The position numbers were made by a program, and so were the translations under genes. The notes beneath the pieces are model-generated. The model did no database searches and was not told the origin of the DNA. It saw only the letters and a program-made list of their open reading frames with translations. 64,000 nt of DNA from Pseudomonas azerbaijanoccidentalis (GTDB taxonomy: Bacteria > Pseudomonadota > Gammaproteobacteria > Pseudomonadales > Pseudomonadaceae). Positions 25,169 to 35,787 of the stretch are shown one piece after another; the first letter of the stretch is position 1, and each line of letters opens with the position of its first letter. The stretch lies in assembly GCF_019145495.1 (NCBI RefSeq), contig NZ_JAHSTU010000002.1, positions 1 through 64,000 of the forward strand. The letters run 5' to 3'.

Positions 25169-26143
25169 TCAGCCGCCAATAATCTTCATGACTGTCGCGC
25201 CACCGGAGAACGCCACTTCCTGCTTGTCGCCCAAGGCTTTCACCAGCAGTCGCTGGAGGGCCGGCAATGCCTGATGGCGCGGTTTGTCGAGCAGGTCGCC
25301 GACATAGTGGCGGTTGCTCGACGACAGGCAGCCATGCAGCCATCCCGTCGACGAAAGACGCAACCGCGAACAGGTCCGGCAGAACGGCACGCTTTCATTG
25401 GCGATCACGCCGAAATGCCCCAACCCGGGAATCTCGTAACGTACGGCAGTGGCATCGACCGGCGCATCGGCCTGCAGATACTCATAGCGCTCACCGATCA
25501 GGCTCAACAGCTGCTGAAGGCTGACGAACTGTTGCAGGAAGCTATTGGAGTCGCTGGCCAGGTGGCCCATGCGCATCAACTCGATGAAGCGCAACTCGTA
25601 ACCCCGCTCCAGGCAGTAATCGAGCAACGGCATCACCTGATCGAGGTTCTGCCCCCGCAGCGGCACCATGTTGACCTTGATCTTCATGCCGGCCGCGCGG
25701 GCCTGGTCCATGCCGTCGAGCACGGTCGCCAGGTCGCCGCCACGGGCAATGGTGCGAAACGCACTGGCGTCGAGGGTATCGAGGGAAACGTTGATGCGCC
25801 GAATCCCGGCCCCCACCAGCAGCGGCAGCTTTTTCGCGAGCAACTGGCCATTGGTGGTCAGGCTGATGTCTTGCAGGCCCATTTGCCCGACTGCGGTCAT
25901 GAACGTTTCGAGTTTGGGGCTAACCAGCGGCTCGCCACCGGTAATACGCAAACGCTCAATGCCGGCGGCTTCGATCAGATAGGCCACACCGCGCGCCATG
26001 GCCTCGGCCGACAGTTCATCCTGCGCAGCCACCAACCGCTTGCCATTGGGCACGCAGTAGGTACAAGCGTAATTGCAGGCTGAGGTCAGGCTGACTCGCA
26101 AATTGCGAAAACGCCTGCCTTGACGGTCAACGATCATGGCCAC
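25169..26143 (-). CDS. moaA: GTP 3',8-cyclase (molybdenum cofactor biosynthesis)
   Basis: 324 residues, a radical-SAM enzyme performing the first step of molybdopterin synthesis from GTP. The N-terminal SAM cluster motif is seen as CNYACTYC (about residues 23-30). The C-terminal second cluster has CRTCSRLRLSSTGWLHGC, and the protein ends in the conserved Gly-Gly tail. It is separated from the TetR gene by a long stem-loop. Molybdopterin is used by the hydroxylase operon at 45-49 kb, though moaA is not adjacent to it. Confidence 0.95.
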   Translation of the reverse strand: MAMIVDRQGRRFRNLRVSLTSACNYACTYCVPNGKRLVAAQDELSAEAMARGVAYLIEAAGIERLRITGGEPLVSPKLETFMTAVGQMGLQDISLTTNGQLLAKKLPLLVGAGIRRINVSLDTLDASAFRTIARGGDLATVLDGMDQARAAGMKIKVNMVPLRGQNLDQVMPLLDYCLERGYELRFIELMRMGHLASDSNSFLQQFVSLQQLLSLIGERYEYLQADAPVDATAVRYEIPGLGHFGVIANESVPFCRTCSRLRLSSTGWLHGCLSSSNRHYVGDLLDKPRHQALPALQRLLVKALGDKQEVAFSGGATVMKIIGG

Positions 26144-26164
26144 TCCGGCGAAAGAATATTCGGA

Positions 26165-26200
26165 TTGCTAAAACTTGACTCACAAATCAAGTTTTAGCAA
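26165..26200. promoter_or_regulatory. 14-bp perfect inverted repeat upstream of moaA
   Basis: TTGCTAAAACTTGA (26165-26178) and its exact complement (26187-26200) flank an 8-nt loop, 22 to 57 bp before the moaA start. No U-tract follows on the minus strand, so it is more likely an operator or leader structure than a terminator. The inner TTGA-8 nt-TCAA spacing does not fit an Anr/FNR box. Confidence 0.5.
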
Positions 26201-26275
26201 GTCCTATGCCTGAGTATATTCCTGCGGTACTGCCCCATATAGCGAAATTACGGGGCAATAAGGCGGCTGAATGGT

Positions 26276-26914
26276 TCAGCTGCTCGGGGTGTCGGTATCG
26301 CGCTTGCGCTTGTTGCCCATGCGCACGCCAATGTCCATCAGGAACTGGAAGAAACCTTCCTGATCTTCCAGCACATTGCTCCAGAACGGCGAGTGATACA
26401 GCGCCACGGCACCGTGCACCAGCGCCCAGGACGCGCAGTAGTGAAAGTACGGCGGCACGTCTTCGAGCTTGCCTTCGCTGATCCGGCCCTTGATCAGCAG
26501 CGTCAGGCGTTCGAAGTTCGAGGCGCGGATCTTGTGCAGCTCCTCGATCATCTCCGGTACCTGGTTGCCCTTGACCACCTTCTCTTCCAGGCGATCGAAC
26601 AAGCGATAACGCTGCGGATCGCGCATGCGGAATTCGAAATAGGCGCGGGACAGGGCTTCCTTGTCCTTATCGACGTCGGCGGAGTGCAACAGTTCGTTCA
26701 AATCGCGCTCGTAGTCGAGCATCAGGCGCAGGTAAATCTCGGCCTTGGACTTGAAGTGCTTGTAGATCGTGCCTTTGCCGATACCGACGGCATCAGCAAT
26801 CATCTCGACGGTGACACTGTCTTCACCTTGTTCGAGGAACAGCTTGAGCGCGGTATCGAGAATTTCTTGCTCGCGGCGACGAAACTCACGGACCTTACGA
26901 GGTTCTTTATGCAT
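26276..26914 (-). CDS. TetR/AcrR-family regulator
   Basis: 212 residues. The N-terminal helix-turn-helix (VTVEMIADAVGIGKGTIYKHFKSK, about residues 34-57) is typical of TetR proteins, with an all-helical ligand domain after it. Its target cannot be read from sequence. Gene order (TetR, then tatD, pilZ, holB, tmk) agrees with the conserved Pseudomonas arrangement as I recall it from P. aeruginosa. The 393-bp gap upstream of it, to tatD, contains the RgsA-like sRNA on the other strand. Confidence 0.9.
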   Translation of the reverse strand: MHKEPRKVREFRRREQEILDTALKLFLEQGEDSVTVEMIADAVGIGKGTIYKHFKSKAEIYLRLMLDYERDLNELLHSADVDKDKEALSRAYFEFRMRDPQRYRLFDRLEEKVVKGNQVPEMIEELHKIRASNFERLTLLIKGRISEGKLEDVPPYFHYCASWALVHGAVALYHSPFWSNVLEDQEGFFQFLMDIGVRMGNKRKRDTDTPSS

Positions 26915-27129
26915 AAGAAAAGGTCTGTAGGGGTCAAAATTCGAAGCCGCGTATTATGCCTAACTTGCGCCAAAATGCACGGATCATCCGACCATATCTG
27001 TGTTTTCTGGTCATTTCGCGCACGCAAACAGGTTGATGAGAACTCTTCCGAAGCGCCCGTATTCCAAATTTGTTTAAAAACCCCCGTTATCCAACTGGAC
27101 TGGGCGAAATACTGATCAATACTTGAACT

Positions 27130-27247
27130 GTCGGCGGGGCATCTCCCCCAAGTGTCACGCCGATATTGGTACCAACGGACCGCGTACCATTGTTTTACTC
27201 CTAATGGTCTTAACCCGGATTCACCCCCCAGAACCCGGGTTTTTTTT
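27130..27247 (+). ncRNA. rgsA: RgsA/P16-like small RNA
   Basis: Synteny: in Pseudomonas the RpoS-dependent sRNA RgsA (P16) lies next to tatD, and this gap holds a typical sRNA body of about 118 nt. It has an opening stem TCGGCG/CGCCGA enclosing GGGG-catct-CCCC, a hairpin ACCATT/AATGGT (27186-27208) with U-rich loop GTTTTACTCCT, and a strong terminator. A -10-like CAATACT near 27117-27123 would start transcription near 27130. The 5' end and the identity are inferred; no open frame is present. Confidence 0.68.
27212..27247 (+). terminator. Terminator of the RgsA-like sRNA
   Basis: The stem AACCCGG / CCGGGTT is followed by at least seven T residues, a strong Rho-independent terminator pointing toward the convergent tatD. 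Confidence 0.85.
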
Positions 27248-27270
27248 GCCTGCGATTCAGGGCCAAAGCC

Positions 27271-27302
27271 CCGTAGGAGCTGCCGTAGGCCGCGATCTTT
27301 TC
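27271..27302. repeat. Single REP unit, GTAGGAGCTGCCG...GCGATCTTTT type
   Basis: One unpaired copy lies between the sRNA terminator and the tatD stop codon. Confidence 0.75.
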
Positions 27303-27307
27303 TGGCG

Positions 27308-28099
27308 TTAAGCCAGAGCCCTGACATGCGCCAGCGGAAACAATCGCTTGAAGTTTTCAGTGGTCTGCTCAGCAAATCGCTCGTAGGACTCTCCGCGCAA
27401 CATTGCCAGAAATTCCGCAACTTCACGCACGTACTGCGGCAGGTTCGGCTTGCCGCGATGGGGGATCGGCGCCAGGTACGGTGAATCGGTTTCCACCAGC
27501 AAGCGGTCGGCCGGCACCTTGCTCGCCACATCACGCAGCGCGTCCGCATTGCGGAACGTAACAATCCCGGACAGGGAAATGTAATAGCCCATGTCCAGCG
27601 CGGCTTTCGCCATGTCCCAGTCCTCGGTGAAGCAATGCAGCACGCCCGCCTGGGGCAGCGCCGCTTCACGCAGCAGGTTCAAGGTGTCGGCGCGGGCGCC
27701 ACGGGTGTGGATGATCACGGGCTTGCCGGTCTGTTGTGCGGCCTCCAGGTGAAGCCTGAACGACGCCTGCTGCAACTCGGCCGCCTCCGGCTCGTAGTGA
27801 TAATCCAGGCCGGTTTCGCCGATCGCTACGACGCGCGGGTGGTTGAGTTCCTGCAACAACCAGTCCAGCGCAGGGGCGGCACCGGGTTGCACGTCCAGCG
27901 GATGCACGCCGACCGAACAATCCACGTCGTCGTACTTTTCGGCCAGGGCTTTGACGTCGGCGGCGTTGTCGACGCTGACGCCGATACACAGGAAGTGCCC
28001 TACCCCGCGCTGGCGGGCCGCATCGAGGGCGGCATCGAGCGAGCCGTCGTGGGCCGCAAGGTCTAGGCGATCAAGGTGGCAATGGGAATCTACGAGCAT
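27308..28099 (-). CDS. TatD-family metal-dependent hydrolase (3'-5' nuclease type)
   Basis: 263 residues of the TatD/YcfH amidohydrolase-fold family. Metal ligands appear in DSHCHLDRLD at the start, the EIGLD-type glutamate as IGETGLDYHY, two further histidines (VIIHTRGA, GVLHCFTED) and the late aspartate in VETDSPYL. Members process DNA or RNA 3' ends or D-aminoacyl-tRNA. It is the last gene of the fabF-pabC-mltG-tmk-holB-pilZ-tatD series. Confidence 0.93.
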   Translation of the reverse strand: MLVDSHCHLDRLDLAAHDGSLDAALDAARQRGVGHFLCIGVSVDNAADVKALAEKYDDVDCSVGVHPLDVQPGAAPALDWLLQELNHPRVVAIGETGLDYHYEPEAAELQQASFRLHLEAAQQTGKPVIIHTRGARADTLNLLREAALPQAGVLHCFTEDWDMAKAALDMGYYISLSGIVTFRNADALRDVASKVPADRLLVETDSPYLAPIPHRGKPNLPQYVREVAEFLAMLRGESYERFAEQTTENFKRLFPLAHVRALA

Positions 28100-28114
28100 A
28101 AAAATGGCTGCAAC

Positions 28115-28471
28115 TTACATCGTATGAGTGGGACGGTCGGACTTCAGGGCTCCGGCCAGATGGGTTTCGATTCGACTGCGCGCGGTGTCGTCACCGTCGT
28201 TGAACTGCACGCCAACCCCGGCGGCACGGTTACCCTGTGCGCCCTTGGGGGTGACCCAGGTGACCTTGCCGGCCACCGGGATTTTTTCCGGTTCATCCAT
28301 CAAGTGCAGCAGCATGAATACCTCATCGCCCAACTTGTAGCTTTTGTTGGTCGGGATAAACAGGCCACCGTTCTTGATGAACGGCATGTAGGCCGCGTAA
28401 AGCACGGACTTGTCCTTGATGGACAGGGACAAAATGCCGTTGCGCGGCCCCGGGCTGACAGGTTCGTTCAT
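28115..28471 (-). CDS. pilZ: PilZ-domain protein (type IV pilus)
   Basis: 118 residues, the standard PilZ length. The original PilZ protein is needed for type IV pilus assembly and, unlike other PilZ-domain proteins, lacks the c-di-GMP binding arginine motif; none is visible here either. The ATG at 28471 follows GGAGGT; an upstream GTG at 28483 would overlap that site. The position between holB and tatD matches P. aeruginosa. Confidence 0.92.
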   Translation of the reverse strand: MNEPVSPGPRNGILSLSIKDKSVLYAAYMPFIKNGGLFIPTNKSYKLGDEVFMLLHLMDEPEKIPVAGKVTWVTPKGAQGNRAAGVGVQFNDGDDTARSRIETHLAGALKSDRPTHTM

Positions 28472-28513
28472 GCTGACCTCCACTGCTGATGCACAGAGTC
28501 TAGGCGCAGACGG

Positions 28514-30134
<1,621 letters not shown>

Positions 30135-30144
30135 TTAGTCAGAG

Positions 30145-31362
30145 TCATTGCGAGCTTTGCGGCGCGGCTTCATCGGGGATGGCGGCCGGCTCAGCTGCGG
30201 GTTCTTGCGGCGATGCTTCGGGGCTGGCCTCGGGCGCAGCAGCCGGTGTTGGCACCGAAGTCTCCGGCGCCGTGTCTTGCGGCTCGCCGGAGTCCAGCGG
30301 CGGAGCATCCGGCGTTTCGGGTGCAGGCAGCGGAGCCGGGCTGGAACGGTAATCGGCGCGACGCTTGAGCTGGTACTCTCGCACCGCGTTGTTGTGCGCA
30401 TCCAGATCATCGGAAAACACGTGGCTGCCATCACCGCGAGCGACGAAATAGAGGCTGCTGCCGTCTACCGGATTCAGCGCCGCGTGGATCGCTTCGCGAC
30501 CGACCATGGCTATCGGCGTCGGCGGCAGGCCGGCAATCATGTAGGTATTGTAAGGCGTCGCTTCTTTGAGATGCGCGCGTGTCAGCTTGCCGCTGTAACG
30601 GTCACCCAGGCCATAGATCACGGTCGGATCGGTTTGCAGCATCATGCCGATGGCCATGCGCCGCACGAATACCCCGGCAATCTGCCCCCGCTCCTGAGGC
30701 ACGCCGGTTTCTTTCTCCACCAGCGAGGCCATGATCAGGGCTTGATAAGGGCCACTGTAGGGCAGATCGGTCGCGCGCTGACTCCATTCCTTGGCCAGGA
30801 CTTCGTCGAGTCGGTCGTAGGCGGTTTTCAGCAGCTCGACGTCGCTCATGCCACGCACGAAACGATAGGTATCCGGGAAGAATCGCCCTTCCGGGAAAAT
30901 CCCGGTATGACCAAGCTTGTCCATGACCTGACTGTCGCTCAGACCGTTCAGGGTTTGCTCGATCTTTTCCTCTTTCGCCAGTGCCGCTCGGACTTGATGG
31001 AAATTCCAGCCCTCGACCAGGGTCAGGCTGTATTGGACCATCTCCCCACGCTTCCACAGGTCGATCAGTCCTTCGACCGTCATGCCGGGCGTCATGCGAT
31101 ATTCGCCGCTGTGCAGCGGCTGTTTAGGCAGGTTGAAGCGCCAATAGACGCGCAGCCAGAACGCATCCTTGATGACGCCATCGGCTTCCATTCGCAGGAA
31201 GGTGCGGTTGGGTGTGGTGCCTTTGGGCACCTCCAGCAGTTCTTCCTGAGTGATATTCAGCGGTTGCACCAGTGCCGAATGAATTTTCCAGGCAGAAGCA
31301 CCTAACATCAGCCCCGCCAGAACCAATCCGGTTTCCAGCAGCAGCAAGAATTTACGTCTCAC
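30145..31362 (-). CDS. mltG: Endolytic murein transglycosylase MltG
   Basis: 405 residues. One N-terminal membrane helix (LLLLETGLVLAGLMLGASAW) precedes the YceG/LysM-like domain and the catalytic glutamate in SLVEKETGVPQERG (about residue 215). MltG cuts nascent glycan strands. The last 60 residues form a Pro/Ala/Glu-rich tail (APETPDAPPL and so on) that is not part of the catalytic domain and is presumably disordered in the periplasm. Confidence 0.94.
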   Translation of the reverse strand: MRRKFLLLLETGLVLAGLMLGASAWKIHSALVQPLNITQEELLEVPKGTTPNRTFLRMEADGVIKDAFWLRVYWRFNLPKQPLHSGEYRMTPGMTVEGLIDLWKRGEMVQYSLTLVEGWNFHQVRAALAKEEKIEQTLNGLSDSQVMDKLGHTGIFPEGRFFPDTYRFVRGMSDVELLKTAYDRLDEVLAKEWSQRATDLPYSGPYQALIMASLVEKETGVPQERGQIAGVFVRRMAIGMMLQTDPTVIYGLGDRYSGKLTRAHLKEATPYNTYMIAGLPPTPIAMVGREAIHAALNPVDGSSLYFVARGDGSHVFSDDLDAHNNAVREYQLKRRADYRSSPAPLPAPETPDAPPLDSGEPQDTAPETSVPTPAAAPEASPEASPQEPAAEPAAIPDEAAPQSSQ

Positions 31363-31365
31363 GTA

Positions 31366-32181
31366 TCAAGCATCCAGTAGCGCGCGGGCAATGGTTTGGA
31401 GTTTACGGGTGAGCGGCCCAACCGACCAGCTCAGTGCACCATAGGCATGCACCGGCCAAACGCCATACACGCTGTTGCAGACAAAGACTTCATCGGCCGA
31501 TTGCAGCTGTTCCAGAGGGATGTCGGTGATTTGCACGGGAATGCCAAGTGACTCGGCTTGAAACAATAATTCTGCGCGCATCACCCCTTCCACGCCGCAG
31601 CGTTTGAGATCCGCTGTAATCAGCGTGCCATCGCGCACCAGGAACAGGTTGCTGAACACGCCTTCGATCACGTGGCCCGCCTGATCGAGCATCAAGCCTT
31701 CGGCATGCCCTGCATCTTGCCATTCGGAACGGGCGATGACCTGCTCCAGGCGATTGAGGTGCTTGAGGCCTGCCAGTAGCGGTTGGGTGGCGAGTCGCGT
31801 TGCACACGGGAACAGGCGAATGCCCCGCTCACCATGGACGGCAGGATAAGCGGCAGGAGGGTTGCCTTGCAGAATACGTCGAGCCTGGGCTGAAGGATCG
31901 GGGGCATAACCGCGAAGCCCGTCGCCGCGAGTGAGAATAAGCTTGAGTACCCCGTCACCCAATGCGGTGGCGTAGGCCAACACTTCCCTTCGAATCAGCT
32001 CGTGATCGGTGGCGAGCCGCAAGCGCGAACAACCGCCTGCCAGACGCGACAGATGTCGGTCCAGCAACAGTGGTTGCCCGCCGCACACAGCGATGGTCTC
32101 AAACAAACCATCGCCGTAAGCCAGGCCGCGATCCTTCAGCGACAGAGCGTCAGCCGGTTGACCGTCGACCCAGCTGTCCAT
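31366..32181 (-). CDS. pabC: Aminodeoxychorismate lyase
   Basis: 271 residues, a class IV PLP enzyme making 4-aminobenzoate for folate. The PLP lysine lies in LAGLKHLNRLEQ (about residue 140) and the later VIEGVFSNLFLV is the conserved cofactor region. Its start codon abuts the fabF stop (1-bp overlap) and mltG follows 3 bp later. Confidence 0.93.
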   Translation of the reverse strand: MDSWVDGQPADALSLKDRGLAYGDGLFETIAVCGGQPLLLDRHLSRLAGGCSRLRLATDHELIRREVLAYATALGDGVLKLILTRGDGLRGYAPDPSAQARRILQGNPPAAYPAVHGERGIRLFPCATRLATQPLLAGLKHLNRLEQVIARSEWQDAGHAEGLMLDQAGHVIEGVFSNLFLVRDGTLITADLKRCGVEGVMRAELLFQAESLGIPVQITDIPLEQLQSADEVFVCNSVYGVWPVHAYGALSWSVGPLTRKLQTIARALLDA

Positions 32182-33425
32182 CAGCCTGCGAACCGGCGGA
32201 ACACCAGCGAGCCGTTGGTACCGCCAAAACCGAACGAGTTGGACAGGACCACATCGATTTCCATGTTACGCGCAGTGTGCGGTACGAAATCGAGGTCGCA
32301 ACCTTCATCCGGCTCATCGAGGTTGATGGTCGGTGGTGCAACCTGGCTGTTGATTGCCAGTATGCTGAAGATGGCTTCTACCGCGCCAGCCGCGCCGAGT
32401 AGGTGACCGGTCATCGACTTGGTCGAGCTCACGGCCAGGTTGTAGGCGTGCTCGCCGAACACCGACTTGATCGCATTGACTTCCGCGAGGTCGCCCGCAG
32501 GCGTCGATGTGCCATGGGCATTGATGTACTGCACTTGATCGCCATTGATCTTGGCATCGCGCAGTGCATTGGTGATGCAGCGGGCAGCACCGGCGCCATC
32601 GGCGGGCGGCGACGTCATGTGGTAAGCGTCACCGCTGGTGCCGAAGCCGATCAGCTCGGCATAGATGGTCGCACCGCGAGCCTTGGCGTGTTCCAGTTCT
32701 TCGAGAACCAGCGCACCGGATCCGTTGGACAGTACGAAGCCATCACGACCCTTGTCCCATGGACGGCTGGCGCGGGTCGGCTCGTCGTTGCGGGTCGACA
32801 AAGCGCGGGAGGCACCGAAGCCGCCCATGCCCAGGCCACAAGCGGCCATCTCGGCGCCACCGGCAATCATCACGTCGGCTTCGTCGTACATGATGTTGCG
32901 GGCAGCCATGCCAATGCAGTGCGTACCGGTGGTACACGCTGTGGCGATGGCATAGTTAGGCCCCTGTGCACCCAGGTGGATGGACAGGAAACCGGAAATC
33001 ATATTGATGATCGAGCCAGGCACGAAAAACGGAGAAATCCGTCGTGGACCGGTCTCATGCAGCGTGCGGCTGGTTTCTTCGATATTGGTCAGTCCGCCAA
33101 TACCCGAACCCATGGCCACGCCAATGCGCTCACGGTTGGCGTCGGTGACTTCCAGACCGGCATTGCGCACTGCCTGAAAACCTGCGGCCAGACCGTACTG
33201 AATGAACAGGTCGAGCTTGCGTGCTTCCTTGACCGACAGGTATTCCTCGACATTGAAGCCCTTTACCGAGCCGCCAAAACGGGTGGAATAGGCAGAAAGG
33301 TCGGTGTGTTCGATCAGACCAATGCCACTGCGGCCAGCCAGAATGCCCTGCCAGCTGCTTGGCACATCCGTGCCCAGTGGCGACAACATACCCATACCGG
33401 TGACTACGACGCGTCTACGCGACAC
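32181..33425 (-). CDS. fabF: 3-oxoacyl-[acyl-carrier-protein] synthase II
   Basis: 414 residues of the condensing-enzyme (thiolase) fold. The catalytic cysteine is in [11 protein letters not shown] (about residue 165), with histidines in [11 protein letters not shown] and the lysine region in [12 protein letters not shown]. It elongates acyl-ACP with malonyl-ACP and helps adjust unsaturated fatty acid content with temperature. It follows acpP after a terminator, so it may rely partly on read-through. Confidence 0.96.
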   Translation of the reverse strand: MSRRRVVVTGMGMLSPLGTDVPSSWQGILAGRSGIGLIEHTDLSAYSTRFGGSVKGFNVEEYLSVKEARKLDLFIQYGLAAGFQAVRNAGLEVTDANRERIGVAMGSGIGGLTNIEETSRTLHETGPRRISPFFVPGSIINMISGFLSIHLGAQGPNYAIATACTTGTHCIGMAARNIMYDEADVMIAGGAEMAACGLGMGGFGASRALSTRNDEPTRASRPWDKGRDGFVLSNGSGALVLEELEHAKARGATIYAELIGFGTSGDAYHMTSPPADGAGAARCITNALRDAKINGDQVQYINAHGTSTPAGDLAEVNAIKSVFGEHAYNLAVSSTKSMTGHLLGAAGAVEAIFSILAINSQVAPPTINLDEPDEGCDLDFVPHTARNMEIDVVLSNSFGFGGTNGSLVFRRFAG

Positions 33426-33469
33426 AGCACTCTCCTTTTTTCAAATGACGACTTTGCATCAGGCCTAAA

Positions 33470-33506
33470 GAAAAAACCGCACGCCATGATGGCAGTGCGG
33501 TTTTTC
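33470..33506 (-). terminator. Terminator between acpP and fabF
   Basis: On the minus strand AAAAACCGCAC pairs with GTGCGGTTTTT around a 12-nt loop, directly after acpP. It probably sets the high ratio of acpP to fabF mRNA. Confidence 0.85.
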
Positions 33507-33534
33507 CATGACAGCAAGCAACGATTACAAACTA

Positions 33535-33771
33535 TTACGCCTGGTGGCTAGTAACGTAGTCGATTGCAGCTTGTACAGTAGTGATCTTCTCAGCTTCTTC
33601 GTCAGGGATTTCGGTCTCGAATTCCTCTTCCAGAGCCATCACCAGCTCAACGGTGTCAAGGGAGTCAGCACCCAGGTCTTCAACGAAGGAAGCAGTGTTG
33701 ACCACTTCTTCTTCTTTAACGCCCAGTTGCTCGGCAACGATTTTCTTGACGCGCTCTTCGATGGTGCTCAT
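33535..33771 (-). CDS. acpP: Acyl carrier protein
   Basis: 78 residues, acidic, with the phosphopantetheine serine in [18 protein letters not shown] (about residue 38). It carries growing acyl chains in fatty acid synthesis. It has its own strong promoter (33824-33851) and a terminator on either functional side, as expected for one of the most abundant proteins. Confidence 0.98.
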   Translation of the reverse strand: MSTIEERVKKIVAEQLGVKEEEVVNTASFVEDLGADSLDTVELVMALEEEFETEIPDEEAEKITTVQAAIDYVTSHQA

Positions 33772-33823
33772 ACCTTGTTTTCACTCCTAATGGACAAATT
33801 CAGGCAGCTGGCCAGTGGGTAAG

Positions 33824-33851
33824 TGTATAGAAAGACTTTTCAGCTTTTCAA
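33824..33851 (-). promoter_or_regulatory. acpP promoter
   Basis: On the minus strand TTGAAA (33846-33851) and TATACA (33824-33829) are 16 bp apart, about 50 bp before the acpP start. The -35 lies in a small symmetric stretch (AGCTTTC...GAAAAGCT). Confidence 0.6.
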
Positions 33852-33962
33852 CTGAAAGCTTCACTCCTCAAACCCGGTGACCCTCTGCCTATAAATAGAT
33901 TGCAGCTTTATAACGGATTTTAGACAGCTCGTATGACATTTTTTTGAAGCAATCCGTCACAT

Positions 33963-34706
33963 TTAACTCATGTACATCCCGCCGTTCACCGGGATTGTAG
34001 CCCCAGTAACGTAAGCCGCACCGTCAGAGGCAAGAAAAGCGACCACAGACGCGATCTCTTGAGCTTGTCCCAGACGACCCAGCGGAATCTGCGTCTGCAA
34101 GGCTTCACGCTGTGCCTCGGGCAGTTCGCGAGTCATATCGGTATCGATGAACCCAGGGGCCACCGAGTTTACCGTAATCGAACGCGAACCGACTTCACGC
34201 GCCAGTGCACGGCTGAAACCTTCCAGACCGGCCTTGGCGGCAGCGTAGTTTACTTGGCCTGCGTTGCCCATGGCACCCACAACCGAGCCAATACTGATAA
34301 TTCGTCCCCAACGGGCTTTGGTCATACCGCGCAAAACGCCCTTGGACAGGCGGAACAGACTGTTCAGGTTGGTATCGACAACGTCATGCCACTCGTCGTC
34401 TTTCATGCGCATCATCAGGTTATCGCGGGTGATGCCGGCATTGTTGACCAGGATCGCCGGCGCACCGAACTGCTCCTGAATGCTCGCCAGGACAGCCGCC
34501 ACGGACTCGTCGCTGGTGACATTGAGCTCAAGGCCGGTGCCCTGGATGCCGTTTTCTTTCAAAGTGGCAGCAATGCGCTCGGCACCCGACGCGGAGGTCG
34601 CGGTGCCAACGACGATGGCGCCCTGACGACCCAGTTCCAGGGCGATAGCCTGGCCGATGCCACGGCTTGCACCGGTGACCAGTGCGACTTTACCTTGCAG
34701 ACTCAT
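33963..34706 (-). CDS. fabG: 3-oxoacyl-[acyl-carrier-protein] reductase
   Basis: 247 residues, a short-chain dehydrogenase using NADPH: TGASRGIGQAI (about residues 12-22), NNAGITRDN, and the catalytic Ser and YAAAK motif (QVNYAAAKAG). It reduces 3-oxoacyl-ACP. The ATG at 34706 is preceded by GGAGA; the frame's upstream extension runs into the fabD gap. Confidence 0.97.
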   Translation of the reverse strand: MSLQGKVALVTGASRGIGQAIALELGRQGAIVVGTATSASGAERIAATLKENGIQGTGLELNVTSDESVAAVLASIQEQFGAPAILVNNAGITRDNLMMRMKDDEWHDVVDTNLNSLFRLSKGVLRGMTKARWGRIISIGSVVGAMGNAGQVNYAAAKAGLEGFSRALAREVGSRSITVNSVAPGFIDTDMTRELPEAQREALQTQIPLGRLGQAQEIASVVAFLASDGAAYVTGATIPVNGGMYMS

Positions 34707-34722
34707 GCAAGTTTCTCCTGAT

Positions 34723-35661
34723 TCAGGCCTGCGCTGCACGGGCGGCAGCGAAGGCGTCTGGGGTATTGAGGTTGGAAGTCGATACGCCTTCGGCGCAACG
34801 TTTGTTCAGGCCGGCCAGCACTTTGCCCGGGCCGCATTCAACCAGATTGGTCGCGCCCTTGGCTGCCAGTGCCTGGACCGACTCGACCCAGCGTACAGGC
34901 TTGTAAAGCTGCTCAAGCAGATCGCGCTTGAGGGTTTCCAGATCGGCAGGCACTTCGGCGCTGACGTTCTGCACCACAGGAATCTGCGGAACCTGCCAGT
35001 CGATCGCAGCGATCGACTCGGCGAAACGCTCCGCTGCCGGGCGCATCAGTTCGCAGTGCGACGGCACGCTCACCGGCAACGGCATGGCACGCTTGGCGCC
35101 ACGGGCCTTGCAACCTTCGATGGCGCGCTCGACCGCCGCTTTCGCACCGGCGATAACCACCTGGCCTGGCGAGTTGAAGTTGACCGCACTGACGACTTCG
35201 CCTTGCGCCGCTTCGGCACAGGCTGCCAGCACATCAGCATCGTCCAGACCGAGGATCGCGGCCATGCCGCCCTGCCCGGCCGGAACGGCTTCCTGCATCA
35301 ACTGGCCACGACGCTCGACCAGTTTCACCGCGTCGCCCAGGCTCAGGCTGCCAGCGGCAACCAGTGCGCTGTATTCACCCAGGCTGTGACCGGCCACGTA
35401 CGCCGGACGCGCGCCGCCTTCCGCCAGCCACAGACGCCACAGGGCGATCGAAGCGGTCAGAATGGCCGGTTGAGTTTTATCGGTTTGATTGAGTTGCTCT
35501 TCCGGCCCTTGCTGGGTCAGTGCCCACAGGTCGTAACCCAGAGCATCGGAAGCTTCTTTGAATGTTTCGAGGACAACCGGATGTTGCGCGCCCAACTCGG
35601 CCAGCATGCCGAGGGACTGCGAACCCTGTCCCGGAAAGACGAATGCGAGGGAAGCAGACAT
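34723..35661 (-). CDS. fabD: Malonyl-CoA-acyl carrier protein transacylase
   Basis: 312 residues with the nucleophile elbow GHSLGEYSAL (Ser about residue 91) and the N-terminal FVFPGQGSQ. It loads malonate onto ACP. It lies between plsX and fabG as in most gammaproteobacteria. Confidence 0.97.
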   Translation of the reverse strand: MSASLAFVFPGQGSQSLGMLAELGAQHPVVLETFKEASDALGYDLWALTQQGPEEQLNQTDKTQPAILTASIALWRLWLAEGGARPAYVAGHSLGEYSALVAAGSLSLGDAVKLVERRGQLMQEAVPAGQGGMAAILGLDDADVLAACAEAAQGEVVSAVNFNSPGQVVIAGAKAAVERAIEGCKARGAKRAMPLPVSVPSHCELMRPAAERFAESIAAIDWQVPQIPVVQNVSAEVPADLETLKRDLLEQLYKPVRWVESVQALAAKGATNLVECGPGKVLAGLNKRCAEGVSTSNLNTPDAFAAARAAQA

Positions 35662-35787
35662 GTAACAAGCCCCTAATGATCTTGTCGTCGGAGAGTTGAC
35701 GTCCCGCTATGGGGGACGCAAGAAACTGACAGTTGGATGGCCAATTGAACTGAGCGGTCACATTTAAGCATTGTCCGACGAAAACGC

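Noticed and set aside
26165..26200. Anr/FNR box before moaA
   Set aside because: An Anr site needs TTGAT-4 nt-ATCAA; here the half-sites TTGA and TCAA are 8 bp apart.
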